Shown: positions 12,316 through 23,329 of the stretch, one piece after another | How the letters are laid out: each line of letters begins with the position of its first letter | Position numbering within the stretch: the stretch's first letter is position 1 | DNA from: Anniella stebbinsi | Taxonomy: Eukaryota > Chordata > Lepidosauria > Squamata > Anniellidae | Direction: 5' to 3' | DNA: 64,000 nucleotides | NCBI GenBank assembly: GCA_029215795.1 | Contig: JARDYH010000001.1 | Span: 9,666,001 to 9,730,000, forward strand | Notes under the pieces: model-generated | The model's input: the letters and a program-made list of their open reading frames with translations, nothing else | Databases searched by the model: none | What the model was told of the DNA's origin: nothing | Made by a program: the position numbers and the translations under genes

Positions 12316-13833
12316 TCAGATATTGCCAAATGCCTGAGAGAAGAGGAAAGTCTTGACCTGGCGCCGAAAAGATAACAATGTTGGCGCCAGGTGGGCCTCG
12401 TCGGGGAGATCGTTCCACAATTGGGGAGCCACCACAGAGAAGGCCCTCTCTCTTGTTGCCGACCTCCGAGCTTCCCTCGGAGGAGGCACTCGGAGGAGGG
12501 CCTTAGATGTTGAACGTAGTGTTCGGGTAGGTTCATGTCGGGAAAGGCGTTCCATCAGGTATTGTGGTCCCAAGCCGTGTAAGGCTTTATAGGTTAAAAC
12601 CAGCACCTTGAACCGGGCTCGGAAACATACAGGCAGCCAATGCAAGCGGGCCAGAGTAGGTCTTATATGTTCGAACCTACTGGTTCCAGTTATCAATCTG
12701 GCCGCTGCATTTTGCACAAGCTGCAGCTTCCGAACCGTCTTCAAAGGCAGCCCCACGTAGAGTGCATTGCAGTAATCTAACTTGGAGGTTACCAGAGCAT
12801 GGACGACTGAAGCCAGGTTATCCCTGTCCAGATAGGGACGTAGCTGGGCCACCAACCGAAGTTGGTAGAAGGCACTCCGTGCCACTGAGGCCACCTGCGC
12901 CTCAAGTGACAGAGATGGTTCTAGGAGAACCCCCAAGCTACGAACCCGCTCCTTCAAGGGGAGTGCAACCCCATCCAGAACAGGTTGAACACCCTCCATC
13001 CGGTCAGCGGAACCACACACCAACAGCGTCTCAGTCTTGTCTGGATTGAGTTTCAGTTTATTAGCCCTCATCCAGTCCATTGTTGCAGCCAGGCACTGGT
13101 TCAGCACATCCACAGCCTCACCTGATGAAGATGAAAAGGAGAAATAGAGCTGCGTGTCATCAGCGTACTGATGACAACGCACTCCAAAACTCCGGATGAC
13201 TGCACTCAACAGTTTCTTGTAGATATTGAACAGCATGGGGGACAAAACTGACCCCTGCGGAACCCCATACTGGAGAATCCACGGGGCCGAGCAATGTTCC
13301 CCAAGCACCACCTTCTGGAGTCGACCCACCAAGTAGGAGCGGAAACACTGCAATGCAGTGCCTCCCACTCCCAACTCAGCCAGTCGTCCCAGAAGGATAC
13401 CATGGTCGATGGTATCGAAAGCCGCTGACAGATGAAGGAGAATCAACAGAGTCACACTCCCCCTGTCTTTCTCCCGACATAGGTCATCATACAGGGCGAC
13501 CAAGGCTGTTTCCATACCAAAACCAGGCCTGAAACTCGACTGAAATGGATCCAGATAATCAGTCTCATCCAAGAGTGCCTGGAGCTGGCTTGCAACCACC
13601 CGCTCCAGGACCTTGCCCAGGAATGGAACATTTGCTACTGGCCTGTAGTTATTAAGATTTTCAGGGTCCAGGGAAGATTTCTTTAGGAGTGGTCTCACTG
13701 CCGCCTCTTTCAGGAGGCCTGGGACCACTCCCCCTTGCAAAGAGGCATTAATCACTTCCCTGGCCCAGCCAGTTGTTCCATCCCTGCTAGCTTTGGTAGC
13801 CGTACATCCCTGGATAGTTTGGTAGCCGTACAT
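12316..13833 (-). pseudogene. L2-like LINE reverse transcriptase, partial, catalytic residue lost
   Basis: Open frame of 505 codons encoding the RT and C-terminal region of an L2-like LINE ORF2. Roughly the first 14 residues come from outside or at the junction, so the annotated start is not biological; the family's endonuclease domain is absent. Visible RT blocks: 'NNYRPVANVPFLGKVLE' (61-77), motif A around 'LLHLSAAFDTIDH' (132-144), 'YGVPQGSVLSPMLFNIY' (189-205), and motif C 'YADD' (223-226). Then come 'NPDKTE' (263-268), 'LHWLP' and a terminal 'QLWNDLP...FRRQVKTFLFSQAFG' region typical of L2/CR1 LINEs. In motif A the aspartate expected before LSAAFD is histidine (residue 134, codon at 13432-13434), which should abolish polymerisation. 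No frameshift is present across 1.5 kb, suggesting a fairly young insertion. It is not a host gene. Confidence 0.9.
13792..13833. repeat. 16-bp direct duplication at L2 5' junction
   Basis: The word tttggtagccgtacat occurs at 13792-13807 and again at 13818-13833, 26 bp apart, exactly at the 5' truncation point of the L2 copy. It may record a local duplication during target-primed reverse transcription. Confidence 0.85.
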
Positions 13834-13941
13834 GTTTAGACTGTAATGTGCATGCAGAGAGGATCAACATTGTTCAGTAAGAGAGACCCATACATGTAAC
13901 CAGGGTCTATGTACATCTGGAGATGCATCTTTGATGGGAAA

Positions 13942-14115
13942 GGGGTTGTAGTTCAGTAGTAGAGTACAGACTTTTCATGCAAAAGGTTCCAGGTTCAATT
14001 GGTGGCATCTCCAGGCGGGTTAGAAAACCCCCGTCTGAAACTCTGGAGAGCAGCTGCCAGTATAGATACTGGGATTAAATAAAACATTGGTCTGACGTGG
14101 TATAACACAGCTTCT
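13942..14115 (+). mobile_element. tRNA-derived SINE
   Basis: Pol III-type SINE, sense. A-box-like text 'tagttcagtagtagagtac' (13949 onward) is followed at 13992-14000 by a B-box-like 'ggttcaatt'. The body 'ggtggcatctccagg ... gtctgaaactctggagagc ... tgccagtatagatactgg' matches copies at 42094-42275 and 55323-55641. The terminal 'aaggcagcttcct' segment is eroded. Internal promoter elements are degenerate, so transcription is unlikely. Confidence 0.75.
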
Positions 14116-14569
14116 TACAATGCTCATTTGGTCCCTGCTGGACTTAATATACATGTCTGATGCTGATGGGAATATTTGTCTACAAATGGTTGTCAATAGG
14201 CACACACAACAAAATACAACATGAGCCAGATGGTGTGCACAGACTTCCCCATTCACTACAATTTTGGGGTAATTACATCCATACACTTATCTGACAGTGT
14301 AGAGCTGCTCTTTACATGGAAGTCATCATTGGAGTTCTGAGGTGTGTAAGAATTCTTTAAAATATCTGGGCTACTGTTGGAAAACCTAAAAAGTTTTATG
14401 TATTTATAAAGTTTCCAAATGGCCTAGATAGCTATTTAGCAAATAAGGTATTACTATATATAATATTATATATAATATAATAATAATAATAGGAACAATG
14501 ATGTGTTATTAATAATACTTATATACCACTTAATATAATAAAATATTACATGTACTTAATACAACCATA

Positions 14570-14621
14570 TCTATCTATCCGTCCATCCATCCATCCATCC
14601 ATCCATCCATCCATCTATCTA
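14570..14621 (+). repeat. (CTAT/CCAT)n microsatellite
   Basis: Tetranucleotide run that shifts from ctat to ccat units and back to ctat at its end. Confidence 0.95.
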
Positions 14622-15430
14622 GTATACTGCTTAATATAATACCCCTAATCTAATAATAATGATGATTCCAAATGAATGCTGATGAACTAAATAGTTCATT
14701 GAGCAAGAAAGTTCATATTGAATAATGGCATTATGTGATATCTTTTCTCTGCTGTGGAATTGTTGGTTTTTGTTTTAAAGGAAAGATGCTTCTTTCCTGG
14801 CTGAATCCTTTGGAACCATTTTGGAACAATATATTTAATTGCTGTCTTTCCCCCAAAGGACCCAAAGATGAATCTTTAATTTACTACCTTCATAATCCCA
14901 GACAGTGTGGGGAGTTTGCATTTTCATGTTTGTTCCATGGGTTTTATTAAATATGGATGCACTGCTTCCACCAAAGGGAAAAGAGTCGAATCAGAGCAAA
15001 TTTGTTGCACTTTACATAATTATGCATAGAGAATAACTTATAATTATTCAAGTAACCTTAAATGTAGCATAAAGACCAGTGGCACAGTGAAAAAAAATGC
15101 AATTATTATCATTATTATTTTGAAAAGGAAGCCTGTAAAATGTTTCTATTGGTAGTGGTGCCTTAATAATTAATCAATCTATCAAGATCAAATATACCTC
15201 ACTTCTGATTTTAGATTAGAAATCCCTTTAAACTTAGTGGGGGTTCACTAAGAAAAGTCTTCCCCTCCAGTTTCATTTTGCTATAGGTGTTACATTTAAG
15301 TTTTAAGGCCAATTCTGGTTTCGACATGAATAAAGTCTAATTAAAGTTTTACCAAAAAGAAAGAGATGCTTTTATGTGCATGAAGGGGAAAAAATCATAT
15401 TCTTGGCCTCTTTGCCAGGAATAAGAAGGG

Positions 15431-15455
15431 AGAGAGAGAAAGAGAGAGAGAGAGA
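15431..15455 (+). repeat. (GA)n microsatellite
   Basis: Short purine dinucleotide run with one interruption. Confidence 0.9.
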
Positions 15456-15639
15456 CTATAATGACAGTCTGGCTAAGATGTAATGAGACTTGTCAAAATG
15501 TCCATTTACCATCTTCAATTAAAATTATATGTTAATGTTGGCACGGAAAGGGCATGGAGAGTTCTCTTCTTGAAAGTTAAGTTGTAGGGGAATCTTCTTG
15601 AACGACTCATTGACAATACATTCTTTTGAATAGTGAGAA

Positions 15640-15960
15640 ACTAGGGTTGTGTTGAGGCAGCCGGTGTCCATTTGAGTGCACTTGGAGTATAGCTCTTGGT
15701 GCGTTGGCTCCCTTTCTGTGGAATTTCCTGCCAGCTGAGGCCAAGTGGGCACCAACATTTTGTTTGGGTTTTCAGTGCCTGCTAAAAATAATTCTATTTA
15801 AACAAGCTTTCCCTGAATGGCCAACCACAATTTTATGGGTTTTATTGGGATGGCTTGATTTTCATTTCTCCTCTATCTTGATGCCTTTTCTCTTTATATT
15901 GTTGACTAAATTAATAAATCAAGCATTCAGCGCCCTTTTTTTCCCTTTAAAGAAGGTCGC
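15640..15960 (+). mobile_element. L2-like LINE 3' coding remnant, diverged
   Basis: On the plus strand the peptide around 15704-15800 (PFLWNFLPAEAKW ... FKQAFPEW) resembles the C-terminal end of L2 RT, equivalent to 'QLWNDLPDEA ... FLFSQAF' in the 12316-13833 frame. A short UTR remnant follows. It is highly diverged, so an older subfamily. Confidence 0.55.
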
Positions 15961-16379
15961 TTTAAAGGCTGTCATCTTGATCTTTCGCAATAGGCGGTTT
16001 CATGTGGTGCCCTCTTGGGCCGTCGTTTCTGTGCTCCGTTGGTTCGTTCTACCTTAGCAAATCAGATGATTGATCTACTTCTTGCAAGGTAAAATGTCTG
16101 GACGTTGTCCAGGAGGATGTGATTGATCTGAGAAAAAGACACACTCTTTAAAAAAATATGGGACAGTCAAGAACCCTGTTCAGAGTACATGCAACAGTCA
16201 TTTCCAAAGATCCGACAGGCAAAGGACAGCTTCTCAGATGTTTATTAACAATGCAGGGGTGCTTTTTAATAACACAGGGGGGCTTTATCAGGCTTATGGA
16301 GAGTATATCTTGAGGCAGATACTGTCAAGGGGGGTGGAGAAAGAAAGACAGATGGGCTTTCTGTAGCCCTAGTGGCTTG

Positions 16380-16510
16380 CTGGATGGGCTCAGAGTCACA
16401 TTTTTGCCTCAGGATTGGATTCATGTACTGCTTGTGGTTGACCACTGTGGGAGTAGAATGCTGGATTAGATAGGCCTTGGGTCTGATCCAGCGTAGCTCT
16501 TGTTATGTTC
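16380..16510 (+). mobile_element. CR1-type LINE 3' fragment
   Basis: Sense terminal part of the family at 6322-6637: 'gaccactgtgggagtagaat', 'gctggattagataggcc', then 'gtctgatccagcgtagctct' and 'tgttatgttc'. Confidence 0.65.
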
Positions 16511-16744
16511 CTAGCAAGCTCTCAGCCATGGGCTTATTCAGTCACTTTAGGCAAGCTACTCTTTTTCAGCCTGGGTTCTTTCATCCGCAATATGAGAACA
16601 ATACTGACCTTCATTGCAAGGGTGTATGTAAGGATTATTGATAACAAAAAGATTATAATGTATTGTATAATGCAGCGTTCCCCAAGCTGGTGTCTGTCTT
16701 CCAGCTGTGTTGGACCAAGGCTGGAATAATGCTTCCTGCCACCC

Positions 16745-16955
16745 AACACAGTCTGCCGCTCCCAGACTGTGGAATTTCCTGCTGGAAGAGATTTGTCATT
16801 TTAACAGTCTTCCGGTAGGCCTACCCAGTTAAACTTTAAAATGTCTTTTAATAACGTATTAGTTTTATATGTTTTTAAACAGTTTGACGTATTTTATGGT
16901 GTTTTGTATTTGGTGTTGTACCCCGCCTCGATCCAGAGGGAGAGGTGGGTAAGAA

Positions 16956-17000
<45 letters not shown>

Positions 17001-17001
17001 T
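16745..17001 (+). mobile_element. L2-like LINE 3' end with (AAT)n tail
   Basis: Sense 3' end of another L2 subfamily. The coding remnant 'gactgtggaatttcctgctg' (LWNFLL-like) is followed by a 3' UTR and the terminal 'taccccgcctcgatccagag' and 'gggagaggtgggtaag'. It then runs directly into an (AAT)n tail at 16957-17001. The direct LINE-to-microsatellite junction shows a LINE tail seeding the microsatellite. Confidence 0.8.
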
Positions 17002-18197
17002 AGAATCAACATTGTGGATTACATTTTGATCTTGTGCCTGCTTTTTCCTATTGTGCAATTTGGGATTTATCTATTCCCTTTATTTATTTAACGTTCACTT
17101 TGGCTTTCTCTCTCTCTCTCCCTTCTTTCTTTCTTTCGTAATTTTGCACATGACAATAAAAGTGAAGAAAAGGAAATGAAAGTATTTTGCACTACTCCTG
17201 CACCGTGACTTCTGTTGGTAAATATGTAGCTTCAACATTTGTTGTTTGAGCGCCTTTGATTTGATTAAGTGTGCAATGGTTTATTTGGCAAACAACATTT
17301 TGATTACTTCAAGCCCGGCAATTGTGTTCCTATTTAATATCCTCCAGCGGCGATGGAATAATGGAGAAGCATTGCCACAGTGGCTGGTTTCTTGGCTGTA
17401 CCACCCCAAAGCACAAAGGGAAATGAAGTGTGATGGGAGGGTGGTGGAGCTTGAAGATACTTCATTGTCATCGGAAGGGGCGGCTTTTCGGATTTTGTTT
17501 ACAGCTGGCATGAACTGAGCTGAAAGCTGAAGTTACAAGATAAAATAATGGAGAGCCGAGTTAGGCAGCTCTGATGCCGGCTGCATACCAAAGGGGATAG
17601 AAATGTCAGTGTGTGGATGCGTCAGTGCTGGTGCAGACTGTCAGGATCAGACCTGGTCTCCACGGTGTGGATCCTGAATCGGACTCGGTGGTTGTAGAAG
17701 ACCAGCCAAGATAGGAAGTGGAGGAGGAAATTCTCCAAGACTCTCCAGAAGTCAAGGAGGAATCTTATCTAACATGAGGCCTCAGCTCAGAGACCATCTT
17801 CCCCCCTCCCCCTGGGTATCTGTCTTTGTTGGAGGGAGCATTGGAAGTGACAGATCCCAGAGTCTGGTTTCAGGTCAAGTGGGCAGAGTTGAGAGGAGGT
17901 GGAGGCAGTCTGCTAGACTAGCCACATGGCAGAGGTTACAGCTTGAAGACCCCCCCCCCGAAGGAGGGGCCTGGTAAAAGCCTTTGAGGCACAGCAGGAA
18001 ACCATCCATTTAGTTGATAGGCACCTGCCTTGCTTTGTTAGGCTAGTTAAGCTTAGAGGATAGCTCCTAACATTCACACTCTCTTCAGGTGTGAAGATAT
18101 GTCTATTTACTGAAGAAAGCTTTTGTGGATTACACAGCAGACCTCTTTATTGTCTCACATCTTAGTGGGAGGGCTTGGAATCATGACACAAACTTAG
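17002..18197. other. No gene recognised
   Basis: Anonymous sequence with a (TC)n/(TTTC)n patch at 17107-17140. Overlapping open frames of 76 and 90 codons near 17246-17518 on opposite strands show no domain. Confidence 0.45.
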
Positions 18198-18365
18198 GGT
18201 GGCCATGTGTCCTCTTTTACAAAAGACAGTCCTCTGTTTGAAGGGCTGCAGAGGGATGCCCTCTCTTTGAAGTTGTCCTCTCTTTGAATTGCTCTCCAGT
18301 CCAATTCTAGGTTAAGGATAAAGAACCATCAGAACTGGACAGCAGACTGAAGAGGCAGGTACATA
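18198..18365 (+). mobile_element. hAT-type element fragment, 'tagggtggccatgtgtcctc' family
   Basis: Begins ttagggtggccatgtgtcc, resembling hAT termini of the TAGGGTGRCCA type. The body repeats 'gtcctctgtttgaag', 'ccctctctttgaag' and 'gtcctctctttgaa'. Related pieces lie at 25475-25560, 38205-38310 and 44040-44125. No right terminus identified. Confidence 0.5.
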
Positions 18366-19168
18366 GGTTGCCACCTGGTCACAGTCTTCTCCGCCATGGT
18401 GCAATGTGCCGTAGTTATATTTAAATTATAATAATTTCCACTAGTACAATGTCATTTGTGCTAATGGAATGGCACTATAGGATATTGCCCAATGTATTCT
18501 AGCTCTTTCCTTGTCCCAGACCAGGCTCCCCCAGGCCGGTGTGTCCTCTATATGTGTTAGCCTGCAACACCCATTATTTCCAGCAGGTGTTTTGCAGTGC
18601 AGCACACTAAGGGGATCCCAGCTTGGGGAAGGTTCTTCTAGACCTTTGCAGAAGTTAGTGGGGATGAGGTTATCATCTTCTCTTTCTCCAGTGAAGCAAA
18701 TGAAGAATGGCGTCGTGCCTCCATTTGGGATGGAGGAAGGCTGAACAGCTGAGCTTGGGAGTGTTTTGGGAGTGGCCCATCACATGAGCAGACAGAAGCT
18801 GAATGCAACCTGGTGCAGCTGGCCTCATTCCATCATCAACACCCCAATATAAGGCCAGCCGGAGATGCTGGCTGATTGCTGGAATCAATTGTCTTGTTTT
18901 GTGCTCTGTCCCAGTTGCTTGATGACCAGCTCCTTGACTCTGTATGAATGATATCTGACCCTGGAAAACCTCAACTACCCTTCTGCGTGTCCCTGAAACC
19001 TGTACTGCTTAACTTGGCTCCCAACGGATATTTCTGGCATATCAGCTTTGGACTGTTAATCGATGATTCTAGTGGCAGCTTATCTTGCAACTCCTGTGAT
19101 TTATGACAAATGGAAGCCAGCCAGAGAAGTCTTGGTTTAGTATGTAATTATTTCAAAATTTAGATCGT
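18366..19168. other. No gene recognised
   Basis: Anonymous sequence; no supportable feature. Confidence 0.4.
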
Positions 19169-19392
19169 GGCTGAATTCGGACGACACAATAAGCAACTGG
19201 GTGGGGGAAACAATTGTCAGTTGTATTGACTATCATGTCGTCCAAATGCTGCCATAGTCAACTCAGTGCTGATCCTAATCCACACCACAGTTGATTATTT
19301 ATTATCATGTTGTGTGGGGAGTACCCCCTGGATGAACCACTGTAAAGTTGATTATTACCCCACTATTGACTATCATGTTGTCTGAATTCACC
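19169..19392. mobile_element. Foldback MITE, family A
   Basis: Second copy of the element at 7978-8204, nearly collinear over its length. Left end ggctgaattcggacgacac, right end gttgtctgaattca. The right terminus abuts a (CT)n run and the TSD cannot be read. Interior 'caattgtcagttgtattgac' and 'gttgattatttattatcatg' are shared. Confidence 0.8.
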
Positions 19393-20104
19393 CTCTCTCT
19401 CTCTTTTTGCCATAGGAAACCTTGATGCTATATTATGTGAATCATGGCAACCACATCCCTGTTATGAATTGGAAAAACAGCAACAACTCAGAGTTAAGCA
19501 GGAAGCAAGGACATTTATGTTATTCCCTCCTTCTCTGGATCTATTTTGAACAACGGTGGGGCTGATTGTCCCTGAATTCTAAACAATACACACTCAAACT
19601 TGCTCAGTGGCAGCAACGAAAGTAATTGTTTCTAAGGGCGAGAGACTGAATGAGTATCCTTTGTTTGAAGAATGGCATAAAGGCACCAGCATTGGCCACA
19701 ATGCATTCAGTATCTATCTCTGAAACAGCCATTTAGGGTTTATTGTAAGCACCTCATCTCTTGTAGGAATACACGTTTTCATTTCTGAGGCAGAACCTGT
19801 TTTAAGAAAAATAAACCATGCAACCTTTCCCTGCAACCCTTCCAAAAGGCTGGTTCTGTGGCCATCCTCTTTTCGTACTAGTACAGTCGCGACTGAGTAT
19901 AAATCAGAAGATTTTTTTTCTCCCCCAGCTCAATTTTTTTCTCATTTTAGTTATTTTCCATCAAACATTGCAAACAACAGCTATTACTTGATAAGGATCA
20001 GGAAGCTTCTCCTTGTCAAATATGTGCAATCGCCCACATTTCTTTGTTCTTAATAGTTCCAAGGGTTCCAACTTTTAGTGCCATATTTCTTCCTTACGTA
20101 CCTG
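19393..20104. other. No gene recognised
   Basis: Anonymous sequence; no supportable feature apart from a short T run near 19912. Confidence 0.4.
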
Positions 20105-20440
20105 ACCATATATTAAGAGCTAGCGGAGACGCCCTTTTGATGGTGGCTCGCTTGTCAGGAATTTGAGAGGGCCCCTTCTCAATACAGCCATTCCTACTGT
20201 GGAACTTCCTTCCCCATTCAGAGAAGACCATGCAATCATGTAATCTTTGGCCGCCAGTGAAAGACCCATTTTACTCAAGCTTTTGACTGCATTTGCATTT
20301 TGTAAATCCCTATTCATCTTCCAATCCTATTTGTTTATTATATGAGTCTATTGTATTATGTTTTATTGTTTCGTACCTGTTTGGGAATTATTTTAGCATG
20401 AAAAACAGGGAATACATTTTATAAATAAATACATACATAC
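20105..20440 (+). mobile_element. L2-like LINE 3' end, diverged
   Basis: Sense fragment. The coding remnant has 'ctactgtggaacttccttcc' (LWNFLP-like), then a T-rich 3' UTR ('tgttttattgtttcgtacct') and an 'ataaataaatacatacata' tail. The sequence is older than the family at 12113. Confidence 0.6.
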
Positions 20441-21677
20441 TGCAAAACTGTTCTCCCCCCCCCCCCATCCCATCTACCTATTTTTGGTGCTTTTCATCTT
20501 AGGGCTCCAAGGAGTGGAAAGGACTTCGACTCAGAGAAGAGTCCTTGGGGAGAGAAGCTACAGAGCAGGAAGCCACAGTGAGGGGGAGGGTTGAGGTCCC
20601 CTTACCCGCCTTTCCCTTTTGCTCTTAGATTGAACCCTCTCCTTATATGTGATGGTGGCAAAACGTTGCATTTATTTAAATGCACAGAACTGACTCCATC
20701 AGTTCGATTTGCGGAGTTGCTTCATTACAGTCATTCTTCCGATGCCAACATAAGATTTCCGCAATCTCCCCCTCTTCGAGTTCCTTTGCTTCACTTTGCT
20801 CCCGGAGTTGTCGCCTTCATGCTGGGTCCAATGTCACATTTTCCATCTCTGCAAACAGGAGCCTGCCATGCGCCGGCTCATTAATGAGCACCACTTTCAG
20901 ATTTCCGTTGTGTGGATTTGGGGGAGTAAATCTTGACTGCCTTCACTCCTGCCCCCTCTGCCAGAGTAGGATAACTTTTTTTGCCTAATGTTTGGATGTG
21001 TTTATGCCCAAATGTTTGTCACTCGTTGAGCCAGGAATTAACATTTTGTCACTGCGCATTAATGCACTGTCCTTTTTGGAAACATCTCTGCAGCGATTCC
21101 CACTAATCATGGGCAGCTTGGGGAATTTTGTCTGCCAGTGCTTGGACATTTAGTTCCGATGATGTTTTATCGGCTTCCCAAGCTGCACATTTGTAATTCC
21201 CACCACCTTTTCTGTGTGATTTTTTCCCCTTCCCCAGCAGCTGTTCTTTCATTCGGCTGCTTTATTGTGATGCCTACCAGTATTTCTGCAGACTGTAATG
21301 TGGAAGGGGACATGCACGTAGCAAAAGAGGGACATGACAAAGTCAGAAGCCACAGATCTCAACCGGTACTATACGCACTGCTGGGGCCTTTGACCCTTTT
21401 GGGGGAAGTGATCCTGGGATGAAAGGCTTGGAATAAACACTCCCCTGTCTTCTGAATTGCATTGGTGTTTATGAAAGAGCAATATATGTTAAAAAGGGAG
21501 TGAAAAAGAACATTTACATTTCAAGGCACTGCAGCAGCAGCAGCGGCAGCGGCAGCTGACACCATAAAGGCGACTAGAGGAAAGGCTGGAGAACCAAGGA
21601 GAACTGGTTGAGTAACAGAGAACTTGTCCCCGGTATTGTCAAACTGAATAGATAACAGGCATTGTGTGAGCATAACT
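20441..21677. other. No gene recognised; includes a (CAG/CGG) triplet run
   Basis: Anonymous sequence of more balanced base composition. Holds a poly-C run at about 20455-20466 and a short CAG/CGG triplet run at 21531-21555. Open frames of ~95-100 codons (20591-20988, 21138-21422) overlap in different frames and have no recognised domain. Confidence 0.4.
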
Positions 21678-21815
21678 CAGTGGAGGCTGGTGGCTCTGAT
21701 GTCAGTGGGGCTGTAAATCCACTATGGGTCTCAGTCAGAGCCAGTCAGAACTCCAAAGGAGCTATCCAAGGTACTGAACCCAATCAACAAACTAGGTTCA
21801 GCACCCAGCCTAGAC
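21678..21815. mobile_element. hAT-type MITE, family B, diverged
   Basis: Left end cagtggaggctggtggctct and body 'gtcagtggggctgtaaatcc', 'gccagtcagaactccaaagg' match the copy with TSD at 55179-55322. The right end is eroded ('ggttcagcacccagcctag'). Confidence 0.6.
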
Positions 21816-22377
21816 CCGAGGGCCTGAAAAATCATCAGGGGAGCTGAGGATGCACGGGCAGAGTGCTGAGCAACCCATCTTTGTGCTCTTAATTTGAAAG
21901 GTGGTGTTTACCGTGGGTTTCCCCTGGGTGTGCTAGAACTTCCCTTTTGTTTATGGGTGGGCCTGTTTTGCCTCCAGCGGCATGGGGCCACCCGGGTTTG
22001 CTGTTAGATGGGATTCCCGTTGTCATGATCATCCCACTTTTCTTTGGGACGACACCCCGAGTGGCTCATGGATTTTTTTTTAAATGTACAGTGCAGTGAA
22101 ACACACATGCTGCCCATGAATAATGAAAGAATGTTAGAAGCAAGGAGTTTAAACAGCAGTGTGTTTAAAACAAGCCACGGCAACTGGTAGAATAAAATCA
22201 AACATTAAAAGAGAGCTGGAACAATTAAGTCTCTTTAGCAAATGCTAGGAGGCTAAAAGAACATGGCCTTGGTAGATTTGCACATTGAGAGCATTTCCTA
22301 ATTGAGATACCACATGGCGTTCTCTCAGGTCGGATACCTGCCTATCTAAACTTATGTTAGGGCAGAAGTGACAATAT

Positions 22378-22598
22378 GGCTCAATTCGGACGACACAATA
22401 AACAACCGGTGTGGGGGAAACAATTGTCAGTTGTTTTGACTATTGTGTCATCCGAATGCTGCCATAGTCAACTCAGCGCTGATCCTCATCCACACCACAG
22501 TTGATTATTTATTACCATGTTGTGTGGGGAGTATCCCCTAGGGTTAGGGTTAGGGCTAGTCAACCCACCATTGACTATCGTGTCGTCCGAATTGAGCC
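22378..22598. mobile_element. Foldback MITE, family A, with TSD and telomere-like patch
   Basis: Third copy, with the cleanest termini: ggctcaattcggacgacac at the left and gtgtcgtccgaattgagcc at the right, a perfect 19-bp inverted pair. Flanked by tat on both sides (22375-22377 and 22599-22601). The segment that in the other copies reads 'gatgaacaactgtaaagttg' is replaced here by tagggttagggttaggg (about 22539-22555), i.e. vertebrate telomere-repeat sequence. Confidence 0.88.
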
Positions 22599-22699
22599 TA
22601 TGAGTGGCTCTGGCCTATTGTGGGGAATGCTGGGAGTTCTAGAACTTTTTTCTGTCTAGCTATGCATTGGATTGTACCCCAAGAGGTTTTCTTGCTGGC

Positions 22700-22900
22700 T
22701 TGGTTTGTTTTGTTGTTGTTTTTGTAGCTTTTTGAAGTGTTGAAGTGGTTTTTAAATGTACAGATTGTGTGTATGTTGTATGTTTTTGCTGTTTTAATTT
22801 TTGTATATTGTTTTTAATTGTTTTTAATCCTATGTAAACCGCCCAGAGAGCTTCGGCTATGGGGCGGTATACAAATGTAATAAATAAATAAATAAATATA
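22700..22900 (+). mobile_element. L2-like LINE 3' UTR copy
   Basis: Sense, severely 5'-truncated copy of the 12113-13833 family with only the 3' UTR. 'gaagtggtttttaaatgtac', 'accgcccagagagcttcggc' and 'ggggcggtatacaaatg' are followed by the tail (taaa)n. Very similar to the larger copy, so probably young. Confidence 0.9.
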
Positions 22901-22911
22901 CTCCTCTCTTC

Positions 22912-22995
22912 TGGGCAGGGTCCTACAGGTTCAAAGCTGGCCCTACCATTAGGTAGAGTGAGGCAGTGGCTTCAAGTGGCAGATCTTGGGAGGTT
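22912..22995 (+). repeat. Fragment of an interspersed repeat shared with 34553-34855
   Basis: 'gctggccctaccattaggta' and 'gagtgaggcagtggcttcaa' match the left part of the sequence at 34553. No coding content. Confidence 0.5.
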
Positions 22996-23329
22996 GGCAG
23001 TGAAGCAGATCCACTGAAATGAATGGGACTTAAGTTACTCATGACTAACTTGAGTCTCATGGAGCTCATAGGCTCTGTCCTTTAATTCCTGTATGCCGCT
23101 TTGGGTATGGATATAAAAATGTGATCAATTTCTTTGCCTCGTGTATCATGAGTATGAACGCACAACCAAGCTTCACCTGGGCTTGTTGGATGGCCATGAA
23201 CCAATTGGCAGACCTACCCACATGCAAACAGCAATTGAAGGCTTTACGGGACTGTGGTGAGGGTGAACCGAAGCATTACCATAGGACGATTTGGAGTCCT
23301 TCAGATGAGGCAACACAAGAGGGGATTTA

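Larger units (their letters stand above)
12113..13833 (-). mobile_element. L2-like LINE, 5'-truncated, with long RT frame
   Basis: Best-preserved retrotransposon in the window, antisense. Order in the sense direction: RT coding region (from about 13805 down to 12316), a ~200-bp 3' UTR, the terminal motif 'accgcccagagagc'-type (here ggcggtatac in revcomp at 12145-12175), and a tail seen as (TTTA)n on the plus strand at 12113-12137. The endonuclease domain expected upstream of RT is missing, so the copy is a typical 5'-truncated insertion. Shorter copies of the same family lie at 8212, 22700, 39553, 42441, 43537 and 50790. A 16-bp duplication sits at its 5' junction (13792-13807 and 13818-13833). 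Confidence 0.92.
14116..15639. other. A/T-rich anonymous sequence with microsatellites
   Basis: No gene recognised. It holds an AT-rich stretch at 14440-14490, a (CTAT/CCAT)n tetranucleotide run at 14570-14621 and a (GA)n run at 15431-15455. One 71-codon open frame at 14735-14950 shows no recognisable domain and is probably chance. Confidence 0.5.

Noticed and set aside
12316..13833. Host protein-coding gene
   Set aside because: Sequence is LINE RT with YADD and L2-like C-terminus, followed by an L2 3' UTR and tail.
14735..14950. 71-codon frame at 14735 as an exon
   Set aside because: No splice-site pairing or family recognised; frame length is within chance.
22539..22555. Telomere or subtelomere
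   Set aside because: Only about two and a half TTAGGG units, inside a MITE.
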